64,000 bases of DNA from Parabacteroides sp. TM07-1AC. GTDB lineage: Bacteria; Bacteroidota; Bacteroidia; Bacteroidales; Tannerellaceae. The notes under the pieces are model-generated. The model was not told where the DNA came from. It saw only the letters and a list, made by a program, of their open reading frames with translations, and ran no database searches. Both the position numbers and the translations under genes were made by a program. The stretch is from assembly GCF_003480915.1 (NCBI RefSeq), contig NZ_QUKD01000001.1, positions 930,001-994,000 on the forward strand, given 5' to 3'. Numbering within the stretch: position 1 is the first letter of the stretch; the number at the start of each line of letters is the position of its first letter. This document shows positions 52,334-60,474 of this stretch, one piece after another.

Positions 52334-52855
52334 TTATTGAAATATTACATCTTGTTCCTGCGATCGATCTATCCCCGACTCATCTTCCCAGGTGAATTTA
52401 AACCTATGTGATAGCTTGTGCCCTGTACACAAAATAACAGCAAACTCAACACTTCCCTGAGGAAGTAAACTTGGAATAGGCAACGTATTATCAGCAATCA
52501 ATAGATTTATAGAATTATCCATTTCTAATGACTCCGATTCGAAATTTATATTCGATGCTTTCGCTTTTCCCTTATTATATATCTTCATTCTCCACGCAGA
52601 ATTACCTCTTCTATCCATAGTCTTAAAAACATAAGCCTCTATTAATGCCTGCTTTTTTTCTAACTCCTCTTCTTTGCTTTTTTGAAGTTGGTATTCATTT
52701 AGCTTTGTTTGTTGATCATTAAGCTGCTCTTGCTGAGCATTCAATTTCTTTTGTTGATTATTTAACCTACGAGTATGACTCACATACATATAAATACCTC
52801 CAATAAAAGTAAACAGGGTTATAAACCAATCTATATTTTCTAAGATATCATTCAT
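52334..52855 (-). CDS. Membrane-anchored coiled-coil protein
   Basis: This 173-residue protein has one N-terminal helix (IDWFITLFTFIGGIYMYV, about 7-24). A Gln-rich heptad coiled coil follows (NNQQKKLNAQQEQLNDQQTK, about 32-70) and then a beta-rich cytoplasmic domain. The start at 52855 is chosen because the longer frame to 52954 overlaps the divergent gene. It is 36 bases upstream of the helicase gene on the same strand. Confidence 0.65.
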   Translation of the reverse strand: MNDILENIDWFITLFTFIGGIYMYVSHTRRLNNQQKKLNAQQEQLNDQQTKLNEYQLQKSKEEELEKKQALIEAYVFKTMDRRGNSAWRMKIYNKGKAKASNINFESESLEMDNSINLLIADNTLPIPSLLPQGSVEFAVILCTGHKLSHRFKFTWEDESGIDRSQEQDVIFQ

Positions 52856-52887
52856 TTTTACTTTATATTTTAAGAAAATGCAATTCG

Positions 52888-53226
52888 ATGAAAACAATTG
52901 AATATCACATAACGAAATCGTTTGATAAAAAGACAGGGAAAATGCATCATACAATTGAATGCAATGGAAAAACTATATACAATTTAGAATTCAACTGTTC
53001 TGAAGCTGGATATGAGCCATCTTCTCCTGTTGATTATCTAGAAGCGGCATTGGCTGGTTCACAAATTAATATTATACCTCAATACCATCAGGAACTTAAC
53101 AACGTAGCTTTTGAGTTGCATCTATTAAATGCATACAGCATTGATAATACTAAAAAAAGCCTATCCTTTATATCAAAAACAAAAGCACTACTAACCAAAG
53201 TATTATCCAAAATCACTTCAATCTAA
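52888..53226 (+). CDS. Unknown protein
   Basis: This 112-residue protein starts MKTIEYHITKSFDKKTGKMHH with alternating beta-like residues and has a lysine-rich C-terminal helix. It is the only plus-strand gene in this leftward block and overlaps the Zn-ribbon gene's 3' end by 14 bases. No family is recognised. Confidence 0.55.
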   Translation: MKTIEYHITKSFDKKTGKMHHTIECNGKTIYNLEFNCSEAGYEPSSPVDYLEAALAGSQINIIPQYHQELNNVAFELHLLNAYSIDNTKKSLSFISKTKALLTKVLSKITSI

Positions 53227-53488
53227 TTGATTTATTACCTTTAAAAGCATCTTTAAACATTTTATTTATATCTGCTTTCAAATCCACCAAAGCCTCATTT
53301 TTCAGATCCTCCAATTCATTATTGATGGTTTCTTGGTTCAATTCAACAAGCTCGTCATAACCTCCTAAATATTCTCGTCCACAACGTGTACATTTTATAT
53401 ATGTCTTATCTTCGTTAGGTTCAAAAGAAGAATCATCTCCGCATGTTATACAGCGAAGCTGAACCGTTCTGTCATAGTTATCTTTCAT
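53213..53488 (-). CDS. Small Zn-ribbon protein
   Basis: This 91-residue protein has two CxxC knuckles (CITCGDD and CTRCGREY) followed by an acidic helical tail. It is probably a metal-binding DNA or protein adaptor. It is 10 bases downstream of the TPR-like gene. Confidence 0.6.
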   Translation of the reverse strand: MKDNYDRTVQLRCITCGDDSSFEPNEDKTYIKCTRCGREYLGGYDELVELNQETINNELEDLKNEALVDLKADINKMFKDAFKGNKSIRLK

Positions 53489-53498
53489 AATCTACAAT

Positions 53499-53966
53499 TT
53501 ATAGTTTAGTTTTTAAGGATACTGCTTTATCTCGACGATCATTCCATTTTACGATATTTTTTTCGTATCTTGGATCAGATGCAAAAATCTCTAGAGCTCT
53601 ATCTATTACTGCTATTTCTTCATCAATCTTTTTCTCTTTTCTATAAATGATCATCAATCTATCATAAGAATGTGTAGCCGGATATCCTATTTCTAAATTC
53701 TTTTTATAAACTCTTATTGCAGCTTTAATATTTCCATCTTTTTCATATTCAATACCCTTATTATTGTTTTTTGCAGTATCAGACAACGCCTTATCTTTCC
53801 TTTTTTGCTCAGTAAGTTTTTCATCCCAGATTTTAATTAATCCGAGACCTACATTAAAAGATTTTTGTCCCATCATATAAGCAGCAAAATATTCATGACT
53901 CAAATCTCCCATAACAAATTGATATTTTTTCAATTGAGCCCATGTCATCTTTTTTGTATATTCCAT
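53499..53966 (-). CDS. TPR-like small protein
   Basis: In this 155-residue protein, residues about 68-135 look like two TPR units (NKGIEYEKDGNIKAAIRVYKKNLEIG; EEIAVIDRALEIFASDPR). It lies 23 bases after the repressor stop and may be cotranscribed with it, as part of the lysogenic operon. Confidence 0.6.
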   Translation of the reverse strand: MEYTKKMTWAQLKKYQFVMGDLSHEYFAAYMMGQKSFNVGLGLIKIWDEKLTEQKRKDKALSDTAKNNNKGIEYEKDGNIKAAIRVYKKNLEIGYPATHSYDRLMIIYRKEKKIDEEIAVIDRALEIFASDPRYEKNIVKWNDRRDKAVSLKTKL

Positions 53967-53989
53967 ACTAATACTAGTTTAAGTTGTTT

Positions 53990-54679
53990 TTATAATTGAT
54001 TCCTTCTTAGTTTACCTGCCACCTTATAAAGGAACAAAATCTCATTCTTTGAGATATCACGATCCGGGAATTTCCGACGGCCATCAGGATTTAATTCCAT
54101 ATTATATGACACCATAGTCACATAATTATCTCCCTTAGTGCTTTCGTACAGATTTTTTATATATCGATCTTCCCGAGTTATGACAACGTAACACTGACCA
54201 TAATCTACATCATCGCGCCCTTCAATCGGGCGTACAAATATCACATCGCCTGATTTGTACTTATCATACATGCTGTCACCAAAGACCATTATACCTTTAC
54301 AACCCTTGAATGCCGGAATTGAAACCCACTCCATGATTTTATTCTCATCACCTTCTAAGCCTATACCGTTTCCAGCACAAACACGGATATCAAGTATTGG
54401 TTGCATGTGTTCACGATCCGGATGAGACACGACCTCACACTCAACAGGAACTGCATTACCGGAAGTCTCCTTCAGCATTTTACCTTCTCCCATTCGAAGC
54501 CAAACCGTGTTCAATTCCGGATACACAGTAGATATTTTATCTACATTTTGTTTACGCATAGTATCCCCTGTCTTTGAAACAAATCCATTACTAAACCCGC
54601 AGGATTCTTCAAATGCCCTCACACTTAACCCTTTATACTCTACAAAGAGAAGTAGTCTATCTCTAATACTTTCGGCCAT
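53990..54679 (-). CDS. CI/LexA-type phage repressor with S24 peptidase domain
   Basis: This 229-residue protein has an N-terminal HTH (LSVRAFEESCGFSNGFVSKTG) and a C-terminal S24 domain. The likely self-cleavage bond is Ala-Gly in RVCAGNGIG, the catalytic Ser is in FGDSMYDKYKSGDVIFV, and the catalytic Lys is in REDRYIKNLY. It should repress the divergent early operon and be inactivated by RecA* during the SOS response. The operator region lies at 54713-54755. Confidence 0.9.
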   Translation of the reverse strand: MAESIRDRLLLFVEYKGLSVRAFEESCGFSNGFVSKTGDTMRKQNVDKISTVYPELNTVWLRMGEGKMLKETSGNAVPVECEVVSHPDREHMQPILDIRVCAGNGIGLEGDENKIMEWVSIPAFKGCKGIMVFGDSMYDKYKSGDVIFVRPIEGRDDVDYGQCYVVITREDRYIKNLYESTKGDNYVTMVSYNMELNPDGRRKFPDRDISKNEILFLYKVAGKLRRNQL

Positions 54680-54712
54680 ATAACATTAATTATTCTTAAA
54701 ATGAAGATTTTT

Positions 54713-54755
54713 AATCTACACAAATAGACTATTGTAGATTTTATTTCTACATTTG
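54713..54755. promoter_or_regulatory. Repressor operators and early promoter
   Basis: AATCTACA (54713-54720) and TGTAGATT (54733-54740) form a perfect inverted repeat. A third half-site TTTCTACA (54744-54751) overlaps the -7 element TACATTTG (54748-54755) of the rightward promoter. This is a typical repressor/promoter overlap in a divergent lysogeny switch. Confidence 0.65.
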
Positions 54756-54849
54756 CACTATAAAGTTAATGCAATACGGATGTATCCGCAAAATAAAACG
54801 GACACAAAATAAGCAAAATAGATTATTTACTCTAAAAAAACAACACGAA

Positions 54850-55287
54850 ATGGCAAGCAAAGCATTCTCATCTGCAATCGCAGAAGCAAAACATGAAATT
54901 GAGTTCATCAATTTTGAACTGGGTAGAATGGGACGCGAGGAAGGTAAAAAACCCCAAAGAAAAGCAGCTTTACTGAAAATCCTCGATGTTATCGATATGT
55001 ACAATAACGATGACTATGAAAGAATTATCTCTTTGGGTAAGGTTGGCGAAGAATGCAAACTGGAAAATGCCAAAGCTCTACAAATAGAAGCTGTGCTGAG
55101 TGAAACCAAAAAAGTAATAGATGATTTGATTGGTACTATGTTGATTAGCGCAGAGCGTTTCGGAGACGTAGATCTTCACCAGAAAGTAATTGATGTGATC
55201 GGACAAAAAGAAATGATCAAGCGTAAACTAAAGATGGACCTTCCTCTTTGGGACAGTGACAACAAGTTCATTTTGGAAAATCTATAA
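54850..55287 (+). CDS. First protein of the early operon, function unknown
   Basis: This 145-residue soluble, all-helical, charged protein begins MASKAFSSAIAEAKHEIEFINFELGRMG. An in-frame ATG at 54769 would add 27 residues but lies only about 6 bases from the predicted transcription start, so 54850 is preferred. No known family. It is directly under the repressor-controlled promoter, so it may be an antirepressor or replication regulator (inference). Confidence 0.6.
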   Translation: MASKAFSSAIAEAKHEIEFINFELGRMGREEGKKPQRKAALLKILDVIDMYNNDDYERIISLGKVGEECKLENAKALQIEAVLSETKKVIDDLIGTMLISAERFGDVDLHQKVIDVIGQKEMIKRKLKMDLPLWDSDNKFILENL

Positions 55288-55349
55288 TAGCATATATCCC
55301 GGACGGGTTTCGCCGCCTTTCCGGGAACCAAGAAAACTATAATATAATA

Positions 55350-55595
55350 ATGTATATGGAAAATCAATTGAACATTATCAAATCGAATCTTCCGGCTGGC
55401 TACGAGAAAACAATAGCTCAGGAAGTTGGTTGCTCAACCGGTACGGTTCACAATATTATGAACGCCAAACATTCCGGTAGATCAGCTTACAAGTCGAAGG
55501 TGATGGCCGTTGCGGTCCGCATGGCACAAGAGAACCTTAAAGCAATGCAGGATATAGCGGAGACAGCCGCCGGGTTAGAAAAAGCTACGTCATGA
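55350..55595 (+). CDS. Small HTH protein
   Basis: This 81-residue protein has AGYEKTIAQEVGCSTGTVHNIMNAKHSGRSAYKSKV, an HTH similar to those of phage Cro-like or transcriptional regulators. It overlaps the next gene by 4 bases (ATGA). A 6-base-pair G+C-rich hairpin (TCCCGG/CCGGGA, 55297-55326) lies in its leader. Confidence 0.65.
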   Translation: MYMENQLNIIKSNLPAGYEKTIAQEVGCSTGTVHNIMNAKHSGRSAYKSKVMAVAVRMAQENLKAMQDIAETAAGLEKATS

Positions 55596-55963
55596 ACCTG
55601 CAAGCTGACACAGCTCTTACCAAGCGTGAAAATCAAATCGCCGGCTTAGCCTTTTGCGGTTTAGCCAAAAAGGAAATGGCCGATAGGCTTGGAACCGCTT
55701 ACGGAACTATCAACGTAATACTAGATAGAGCCTATAAAAAGACTGGAACCAGCAAACTTAATGAACTCGGGGCATGGTGGGCTAATAGAGCATTTGCTCT
55801 AAACATCGACTTTCCCCAGCTACAGCGATCAATCGTCGCTCTCTCTTTCCTTCTTATCATTTGCTTGCAGATCGCTTTAGATCATAACGACGATATAAGA
55901 CGTGGCAGGCGATCAAGAATAAGAAGATACAGAATTGAAGAAGTATCTGAATTCGAAATTTAA
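55592..55963 (+). CDS. LuxR/GerE-type HTH protein with membrane segment
   Basis: In this 123-residue protein, residues 8-60 form a GerE-type HTH (LTKRENQIAGLAFCGLAKKEMADRLGTAYGTINVILDRAYKKTG). A hydrophobic stretch follows (SIVALSFLLIICLQIAL, about 83-99) and then a short Arg-rich tail (RRGRRSRIRRYR). DNA-binding and membrane parts in so short a protein is unusual. Start overlaps the previous stop. Confidence 0.65.
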   Translation: MNLQADTALTKRENQIAGLAFCGLAKKEMADRLGTAYGTINVILDRAYKKTGTSKLNELGAWWANRAFALNIDFPQLQRSIVALSFLLIICLQIALDHNDDIRRGRRSRIRRYRIEEVSEFEI

Positions 55964-56074
55964 TATTAATAACTAAGCAAGGCATCCCAGGCAAAGCGTT
56001 GCAGGGTGTTTACACTAAAATCCGACTCGAATCTCTACAACCCAAAGTATTAATCGTAAACGGCATTGCTTAAA

Positions 56075-56371
56075 ATGGAAGATAGAAAAATAGAAGAAAT
56101 CGTAACCGCTAGTATTAAGATTGGCACTATTGCAACGTTGAAAGGTCTAGGCCTGCTATCGGAAATAGTAACTGCCGCTGATGCTGAACGGGAGTACAAA
56201 AAAGAATTGATCAACGAATGGCGGAAAAAAGGCTGGATTACCGGCTATCCGACAGGGAATTCAAAACGCGGGAAGTACTACTTCAAACGCTCCGAACTCG
56301 AAACCGCAAGCGCAATGGATATACTGGGAAATGCGCTACCGGCAAATAAAATTTTCAAAAATATATTCTGA
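56075..56371 (+). CDS. Small protein with HTH-like C-terminal half
   Basis: This 98-residue protein has an N-terminal helix (IVTASIKIGTIATLKGLGLLSEIV). It is followed by AEREYKKELINEWRKKGWITGYPTGNSKRGKYYFKRSELE, which looks like a MerR/excisionase-type wing region. The ATG at 56075 is used because the three upstream codons begin with TTG. Its stop overlaps the next start by one base. Confidence 0.55.
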   Translation: MEDRKIEEIVTASIKIGTIATLKGLGLLSEIVTAADAEREYKKELINEWRKKGWITGYPTGNSKRGKYYFKRSELETASAMDILGNALPANKIFKNIF

Positions 56372-56541
56372 TGAAATTTGATTTTTGGGAACTCGAAGAT
56401 ATATCGAGGTGGCTATGCTGTGCCTTTTTCATAGCCTTAGCGATTCTAGGGTTCATTGGAATACTCAAGGGATATTTCCTGCAAATTATCACAGTAGCCG
56501 GGTTTATCCGCATGGCATACTGCGTATTGAAAGAATGGTAA
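56371..56541 (+). CDS. Small membrane protein
   Basis: This 56-residue protein begins MKFDFWELEDISRWLCCAFF, with a hydrophobic segment around 17-33 and a second weaker one to residue 47. It starts at the last base of the preceding stop codon. Function unknown. Confidence 0.55.
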   Translation: MKFDFWELEDISRWLCCAFFIALAILGFIGILKGYFLQIITVAGFIRMAYCVLKEW

Positions 56542-56564
56542 CTAACAAATAAATCATAATCATT

Positions 56565-56822
56565 ATGTCTAAGACATCAAGTTCATCATCCGTAACGGAA
56601 TTTTTAACAGGACTACTTACAATCTCTTTCATTGTCCTCAAAATAACCAAGAATATAGACTGGTCTTGGTGGTGGGTATTGAGCCCATTGTGGATTACCA
56701 TATTAGCCGGTTTAGGTCTCATCCTTATTGGCTATTTATACGCCTACATCAGGTATAAATTAAAGCTCAAGAAATTCAAGAGATCATTGAAAAAAGAGTC
56801 AAACGAACCATCTAAAAATTAA
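56565..56822 (+). CDS. Small two-helix membrane protein
   Basis: This 85-residue protein has hydrophobic segments at about 11-27 and 36-62 with DWSWWWVLSPLWI between them, and a Lys-rich cytoplasmic tail. Proteins with this WWWVLxPLWI pattern are common in phage early regions. Function unknown. It lies 5 bases upstream of recT. Confidence 0.6.
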   Translation: MSKTSSSSSVTEFLTGLLTISFIVLKITKNIDWSWWWVLSPLWITILAGLGLILIGYLYAYIRYKLKLKKFKRSLKKESNEPSKN

Positions 56823-56827
56823 TCATT

Positions 56828-57793
56828 ATGTCAAGCAAAATTATCGTAAAAGTAGAAGAGCTGAATGCTCTGCCGGCAACTAAGATTGTCGAGAATGAAA
56901 ATGTTGAAGCAAAGTTCATTCAAATGTATAATGCTATCTGGGGAACACAGGCAGGTACGCAAATCTATCAAAAGGAAGTATTCAACTTTCAGAAATTACT
57001 TCGTGAAAACCCCGAACTAGCGACCTGCAGTAAAATGTCTCTCTATGGTTGCTTCTTGGATATGGCTGTAAACGGATTATCGCTTGATCCCACTGGCAGA
57101 CCACATTGTTACCTACTTCCACGCAATGTTAAAACTGGGCATAAGGATGCCAATGGAAAAGATATATACGAGAAACGTGCATCTGTCAGTGTAACAGCTT
57201 ATGGAGAACTTACCATGCGTATGCGCGCCGGACAAATCAAATACGTAGACAATCCTGTGATTGTTTATGAAGGCGATCAGTTCAGCGTTTCTCTCAATAA
57301 GGGTGTCAAGTTTGTTGAGTATTCTGCCAAATGCCCGAGAACGTCCACCAAGGTGATAGCTGCTTTCATTCGTATTGTTCGCAATGATGGATCAGAAGAC
57401 TACCAATGGTTGATGGAAGGGGATATTATGCGCTTGAAGGCATACAGCGAACGTGCTAATGCGAAATGGAACGATCAAACGAAACGAAAAGAGAACGGTA
57501 AAGCCAACGCACTATACACTTCTAATGGCGGACAGATCGATCCAGGTTTTCTCGAAAACAAAATGATTAAACATGCTTTCGATGCCTATCCTAAAGTGCG
57601 TACAGGTCAGTTTACAATAATGGAAACAGAGGAAGAAGAACAAGAGATAGATTATGGAATTGAAGATGCCGGAGATGCAGAAGTCGTAACAGAGAACAAT
57701 CCTTCTGCCGGATTCGGGGATAACACATCGGAACCACAGGCACCGACTGTGCAGGTACAAATTACTCAAGAAGACGATGACGCAGGATTTTAA
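56828..57793 (+). CDS. recT: RecT-family single-strand annealing recombinase
   Basis: This 321-residue protein contains FQKLLRENPELATCSKMSLYGCFLDMAVNGLSLDPTGRPHCYLLPRN, the signature region of RecT/phage annealing proteins, and VSVTAYGELTMRMRAG. The C-terminal 60 residues are acidic and disordered (EEEEQEIDYGIEDAGDAEVV; QEDDDAGF), a usual feature for contacts with SSB or the partner exonuclease. The PD-(D/E)XK nuclease gene lies two genes downstream. Confidence 0.9.
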   Translation: MSSKIIVKVEELNALPATKIVENENVEAKFIQMYNAIWGTQAGTQIYQKEVFNFQKLLRENPELATCSKMSLYGCFLDMAVNGLSLDPTGRPHCYLLPRNVKTGHKDANGKDIYEKRASVSVTAYGELTMRMRAGQIKYVDNPVIVYEGDQFSVSLNKGVKFVEYSAKCPRTSTKVIAAFIRIVRNDGSEDYQWLMEGDIMRLKAYSERANAKWNDQTKRKENGKANALYTSNGGQIDPGFLENKMIKHAFDAYPKVRTGQFTIMETEEEEQEIDYGIEDAGDAEVVTENNPSAGFGDNTSEPQAPTVQVQITQEDDDAGF

Positions 57794-57812
57794 CTTATAA
57801 ATCAACAAAATT

Positions 57813-59033
57813 ATGGAAACAAACAATAGCAGCAATCTTCCAATCAAGCCGAAAGAGGTCAATGATATTATAGGAACTACTCCCAAAATACTAGAACGTA
57901 ACGAACTCTCTGTATCAGGGTGCAACAAGGCAGGTGCCGCCCTATTGGATACCATAGAAGGTCTCCAGGGTATTAATTCTGATGAGCTCGATACAGCTGT
58001 CTCTGAATACCTCAATAAGGTAAAGATTACAGTTGTCAACATGAATGAACGTCGTAAACCGATTACCCAGATGCTTACAGCTATCAGTAAGATGTTTACT
58101 ACGATGGAAAATCAGATTGATATAAAGGTTGCCGGGACTATTCCCTACCGTCTTCAGAAAGCGCGTAATGAGTATGCTGCTAAAAAACTAGCAGAACAGA
58201 AAAAACGTGAAGAAGAGGCTCGCAGAAAACAGTTAGCCGAAAATGAGAAGGCTCAATATAAAGCGGATATCACTCTATTGCTAGATACTACTTATGCCAA
58301 TTATGTAAGCAGGCATATCAATGCTTTAAATGGTATGTACGATCATGCAACATTAGCATCTTACAATGATGTATGCAGACAAATCAAAGAAGCTAATGTG
58401 ACTTTCAACTGGACCGATTTCGCCAATAACGTAAAAGATACTTTCCAGACCTTTTACATGGACGCAGCCACCCGAACCTGTATTAAAAACGAATTAGCTT
58501 CTATTAAGAAGGTAGAGTATGCAAAGCGTTACTCTTTTGAATTAGACGACTTGAAACAGTCTCTGATCGATCGCTTGCCATCTCTCCGGAAGCAGCTGGA
58601 AGAACAGGAAGAATTGCGACGCACCAATGCGGAAGAAGCAGCCCGGCAGGAAGAAATCCGGAAGCAGAAACAGCAGGAACAACTCCGTAAACAAGAAGAA
58701 GAACGCAAGCGACGAGAAGAGGAAGCCAAGGCCAAAGTAGAAGCTGATAAAGCGGCAGCCGAAATACAGGCTGCATTCGATTTCTCAGCCGCAAGTATGC
58801 CATCTACTCCGACAAAGGCAAAGGTTAAGAAGAAAATACAGATCACCAACCCTCAAGGATTTCTGCAGGTATATCAAATGTGGTTTACTCGCGAAGGAAT
58901 CAATATGAGCATGGAGGATCTGGAAAAGGTACATAAGAAGATGATCACCTACTGCGAGAAAGTTGTGAATAAAGATGGCGAGCAAATCCAGTCCGCATTT
59001 GTAAAGTATGTCGACGATGTAACAGCTAAATAA
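57813..59033 (+). CDS. Coiled-coil protein of the RecT module (DUF1351-like position)
   Basis: This 406-residue soluble protein has a folded N-terminal region (about 1-115). Charged coiled coils follow (about 116-145 and 255-315, very rich in Glu/Arg/Lys/Gln) and then a small C-terminal domain (IQITNPQGFLQVYQMWFTREGINM). It is placed directly after recT, where DUF1351-type proteins often sit. It is probably an accessory factor of phage recombination; no motif proves this. Confidence 0.65.
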   Translation: METNNSSNLPIKPKEVNDIIGTTPKILERNELSVSGCNKAGAALLDTIEGLQGINSDELDTAVSEYLNKVKITVVNMNERRKPITQMLTAISKMFTTMENQIDIKVAGTIPYRLQKARNEYAAKKLAEQKKREEEARRKQLAENEKAQYKADITLLLDTTYANYVSRHINALNGMYDHATLASYNDVCRQIKEANVTFNWTDFANNVKDTFQTFYMDAATRTCIKNELASIKKVEYAKRYSFELDDLKQSLIDRLPSLRKQLEEQEELRRTNAEEAARQEEIRKQKQQEQLRKQEEERKRREEEAKAKVEADKAAAEIQAAFDFSAASMPSTPTKAKVKKKIQITNPQGFLQVYQMWFTREGINMSMEDLEKVHKKMITYCEKVVNKDGEQIQSAFVKYVDDVTAK

Positions 59034-59034
59034 T

Positions 59035-59247
59035 ATGGGAAAGAAATTTTACCTCACAAGCTGGATTAACTTCGGTAAGTACCGGAGTAGTCCAGCCCGG
59101 CTGAAGTCAATCATTGAAACCTCAGAAGGTCGAAAATGGCTACGCTGGATGATTGCTAACACAGTCACATTCGAGTTCGACAAACTAGTATTAGACTACC
59201 TAGAACAACAGGAAGAAAATGCAAGACACCTATTACAGCCGGTCTGA
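59035..59247 (+). CDS. Small protein, resembles the C-terminal domain of ExoX-like nucleases
   Basis: This 70-residue protein has the pattern INFGKYRSSPARLKSII...GRKWLRWMIANT, close to the (F/I)GKY-x(n)-YLxW motif seen in small domains attached to exonucleases. It overlaps the nuclease gene by 29 bases, so a functional link is likely. Confidence 0.5.
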   Translation: MGKKFYLTSWINFGKYRSSPARLKSIIETSEGRKWLRWMIANTVTFEFDKLVLDYLEQQEENARHLLQPV

Positions 59248-59869
59248 AGTCAGCAACTCTGACCTGACAGAATTAAAGAACCTCCTCTATCCCCGGACAC
59301 AATACGGGAATAAGGAGAAAGCTTTCAAGTTCGGTAGCCTAGTAGACGCCATGTTGACGGAACAGGAACGGGTACGGTATGACAAACGCATGGTAGACGA
59401 TGTATTGTATTCCGGCGAAGACTGGGAGCTGGCTCTGGCTATGATCAAGTCTCTCCGGATGGAAGCCCGCCGGGATCCCTTCCTGGCTCAAGTTTTAGTA
59501 AAGGCCGAAACGCAGAGATTTATGGTAAACAAAGCTCAAAAATTTCAGTACGGAAACTTTGAGTACACTCTTGACACTCGATGCAAATGGGACTGGTGGT
59601 TACCCACATTCGGCTTCGGTGGAGATTTGAAGACAACCTTCGCCCAATCTCAAAAACAGTTCGATGAAGCCGTCGACTTTTTCGACTGGGACCGTTCCCG
59701 TGCCTGGTATATGGATATCGCAGGAAGCCGGCAGGATTTCATTTATGGGATATCTAAAAAGAATCAGAAGATATTTAAGGTCTTTATCAAACGCGGTGAC
59801 CCTATTTATCTGAAGGGTAAAGAAAAATACGACGAACTCGCATTCCGATGGTGGATGCTAATTGAATGA
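59219..59869 (+). CDS. PD-(D/E)XK phage exonuclease-like protein (DUF3799 type)
   Basis: This 216-residue protein begins YYSRSEVSNSDLTELKNLL, as in the phage exonuclease family, and has the nuclease core GGDLKTT (D-x-K of PD-(D/E)XK) with the upstream acidic DTRCKWDWW. Together with RecT it would form a lambda Red/RecET-like pair: it resects ends and RecT anneals the strands. It is shorter than RecE or lambda exonuclease. Confidence 0.8.
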   Translation: MQDTYYSRSEVSNSDLTELKNLLYPRTQYGNKEKAFKFGSLVDAMLTEQERVRYDKRMVDDVLYSGEDWELALAMIKSLRMEARRDPFLAQVLVKAETQRFMVNKAQKFQYGNFEYTLDTRCKWDWWLPTFGFGGDLKTTFAQSQKQFDEAVDFFDWDRSRAWYMDIAGSRQDFIYGISKKNQKIFKVFIKRGDPIYLKGKEKYDELAFRWWMLIE

Positions 59870-59872
59870 GAT

Positions 59873-60043
59873 ATGAAGAAGTTTTTTAAACAGATCATCG
59901 ACTGGTTTATTCGAGTATTATCGACTAAGTGCCCGGAGTGCGGTGCACCAATGGTCGTGAAAAAATACCAGACAACGGTCAAAGGAGAGTGTTTCCCGGT
60001 ACTCCATTGTACGGGATGTAATCACGAGTATATCTTAAAATAA
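59873..60043 (+). CDS. Small Zn-ribbon protein
   Basis: This 56-residue protein begins MKKFFKQIIDWFIRVLSTK and carries CPECGAPM...CTGCNHEY, a Cys4 zinc ribbon. It starts 3 bases after the nuclease stop. Function unknown. Confidence 0.6.
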   Translation: MKKFFKQIIDWFIRVLSTKCPECGAPMVVKKYQTTVKGECFPVLHCTGCNHEYILK

Positions 60044-60048
60044 ACAGA

Positions 60049-60474
60049 ATGAATCTGAATATTACACCGATCGAGAGTATTGCCGAAGAATTAGCAGTAA
60101 TCGACTCTTATCTGAATATCACAATGAGCGAAGATGTGCAGGAAGCTGTTCTCCGCGGAAATGACTTGGCTGTCTATATTGCTCGAACCGGAAAGCTGCT
60201 GGCCGATGCCAAGTACTTTCTAAACGGGAAAAAGAAGTCTGAGGTATTCGACACTCTCAGAGAGACAGCCAGCCGGGCAGGTGCAACATCTAAGGCTGTG
60301 AATGCGATCATTGATAGTTTATGTAAAGAAGAACAGTATCTCGTCGATTGGTGTGAACGTTTGAACCGGACCGCGACACATCAGCTAGAGTGGTGTCGTA
60401 CTCTTATCAGTAAGGCCAAGGCAGAAATGTCCCTGGCTCCACAGATGTACAATAATAACAATCCTAAATTTTAA
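60049..60474 (+). CDS. Helical phage protein, unknown
   Basis: This 141-residue all-helical protein begins MNLNITPIESIAEELAVIDS and contains VYIARTGKLLADAKYFLNGKKKSEVFDTLRETASRAGATSKAVNAII. Proteins of this type are frequent in Bacteroides phage early operons. No function is known to me. The gene is tightly packed with its neighbours. Confidence 0.6.
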   Translation: MNLNITPIESIAEELAVIDSYLNITMSEDVQEAVLRGNDLAVYIARTGKLLADAKYFLNGKKKSEVFDTLRETASRAGATSKAVNAIIDSLCKEEQYLVDWCERLNRTATHQLEWCRTLISKAKAEMSLAPQMYNNNNPKF

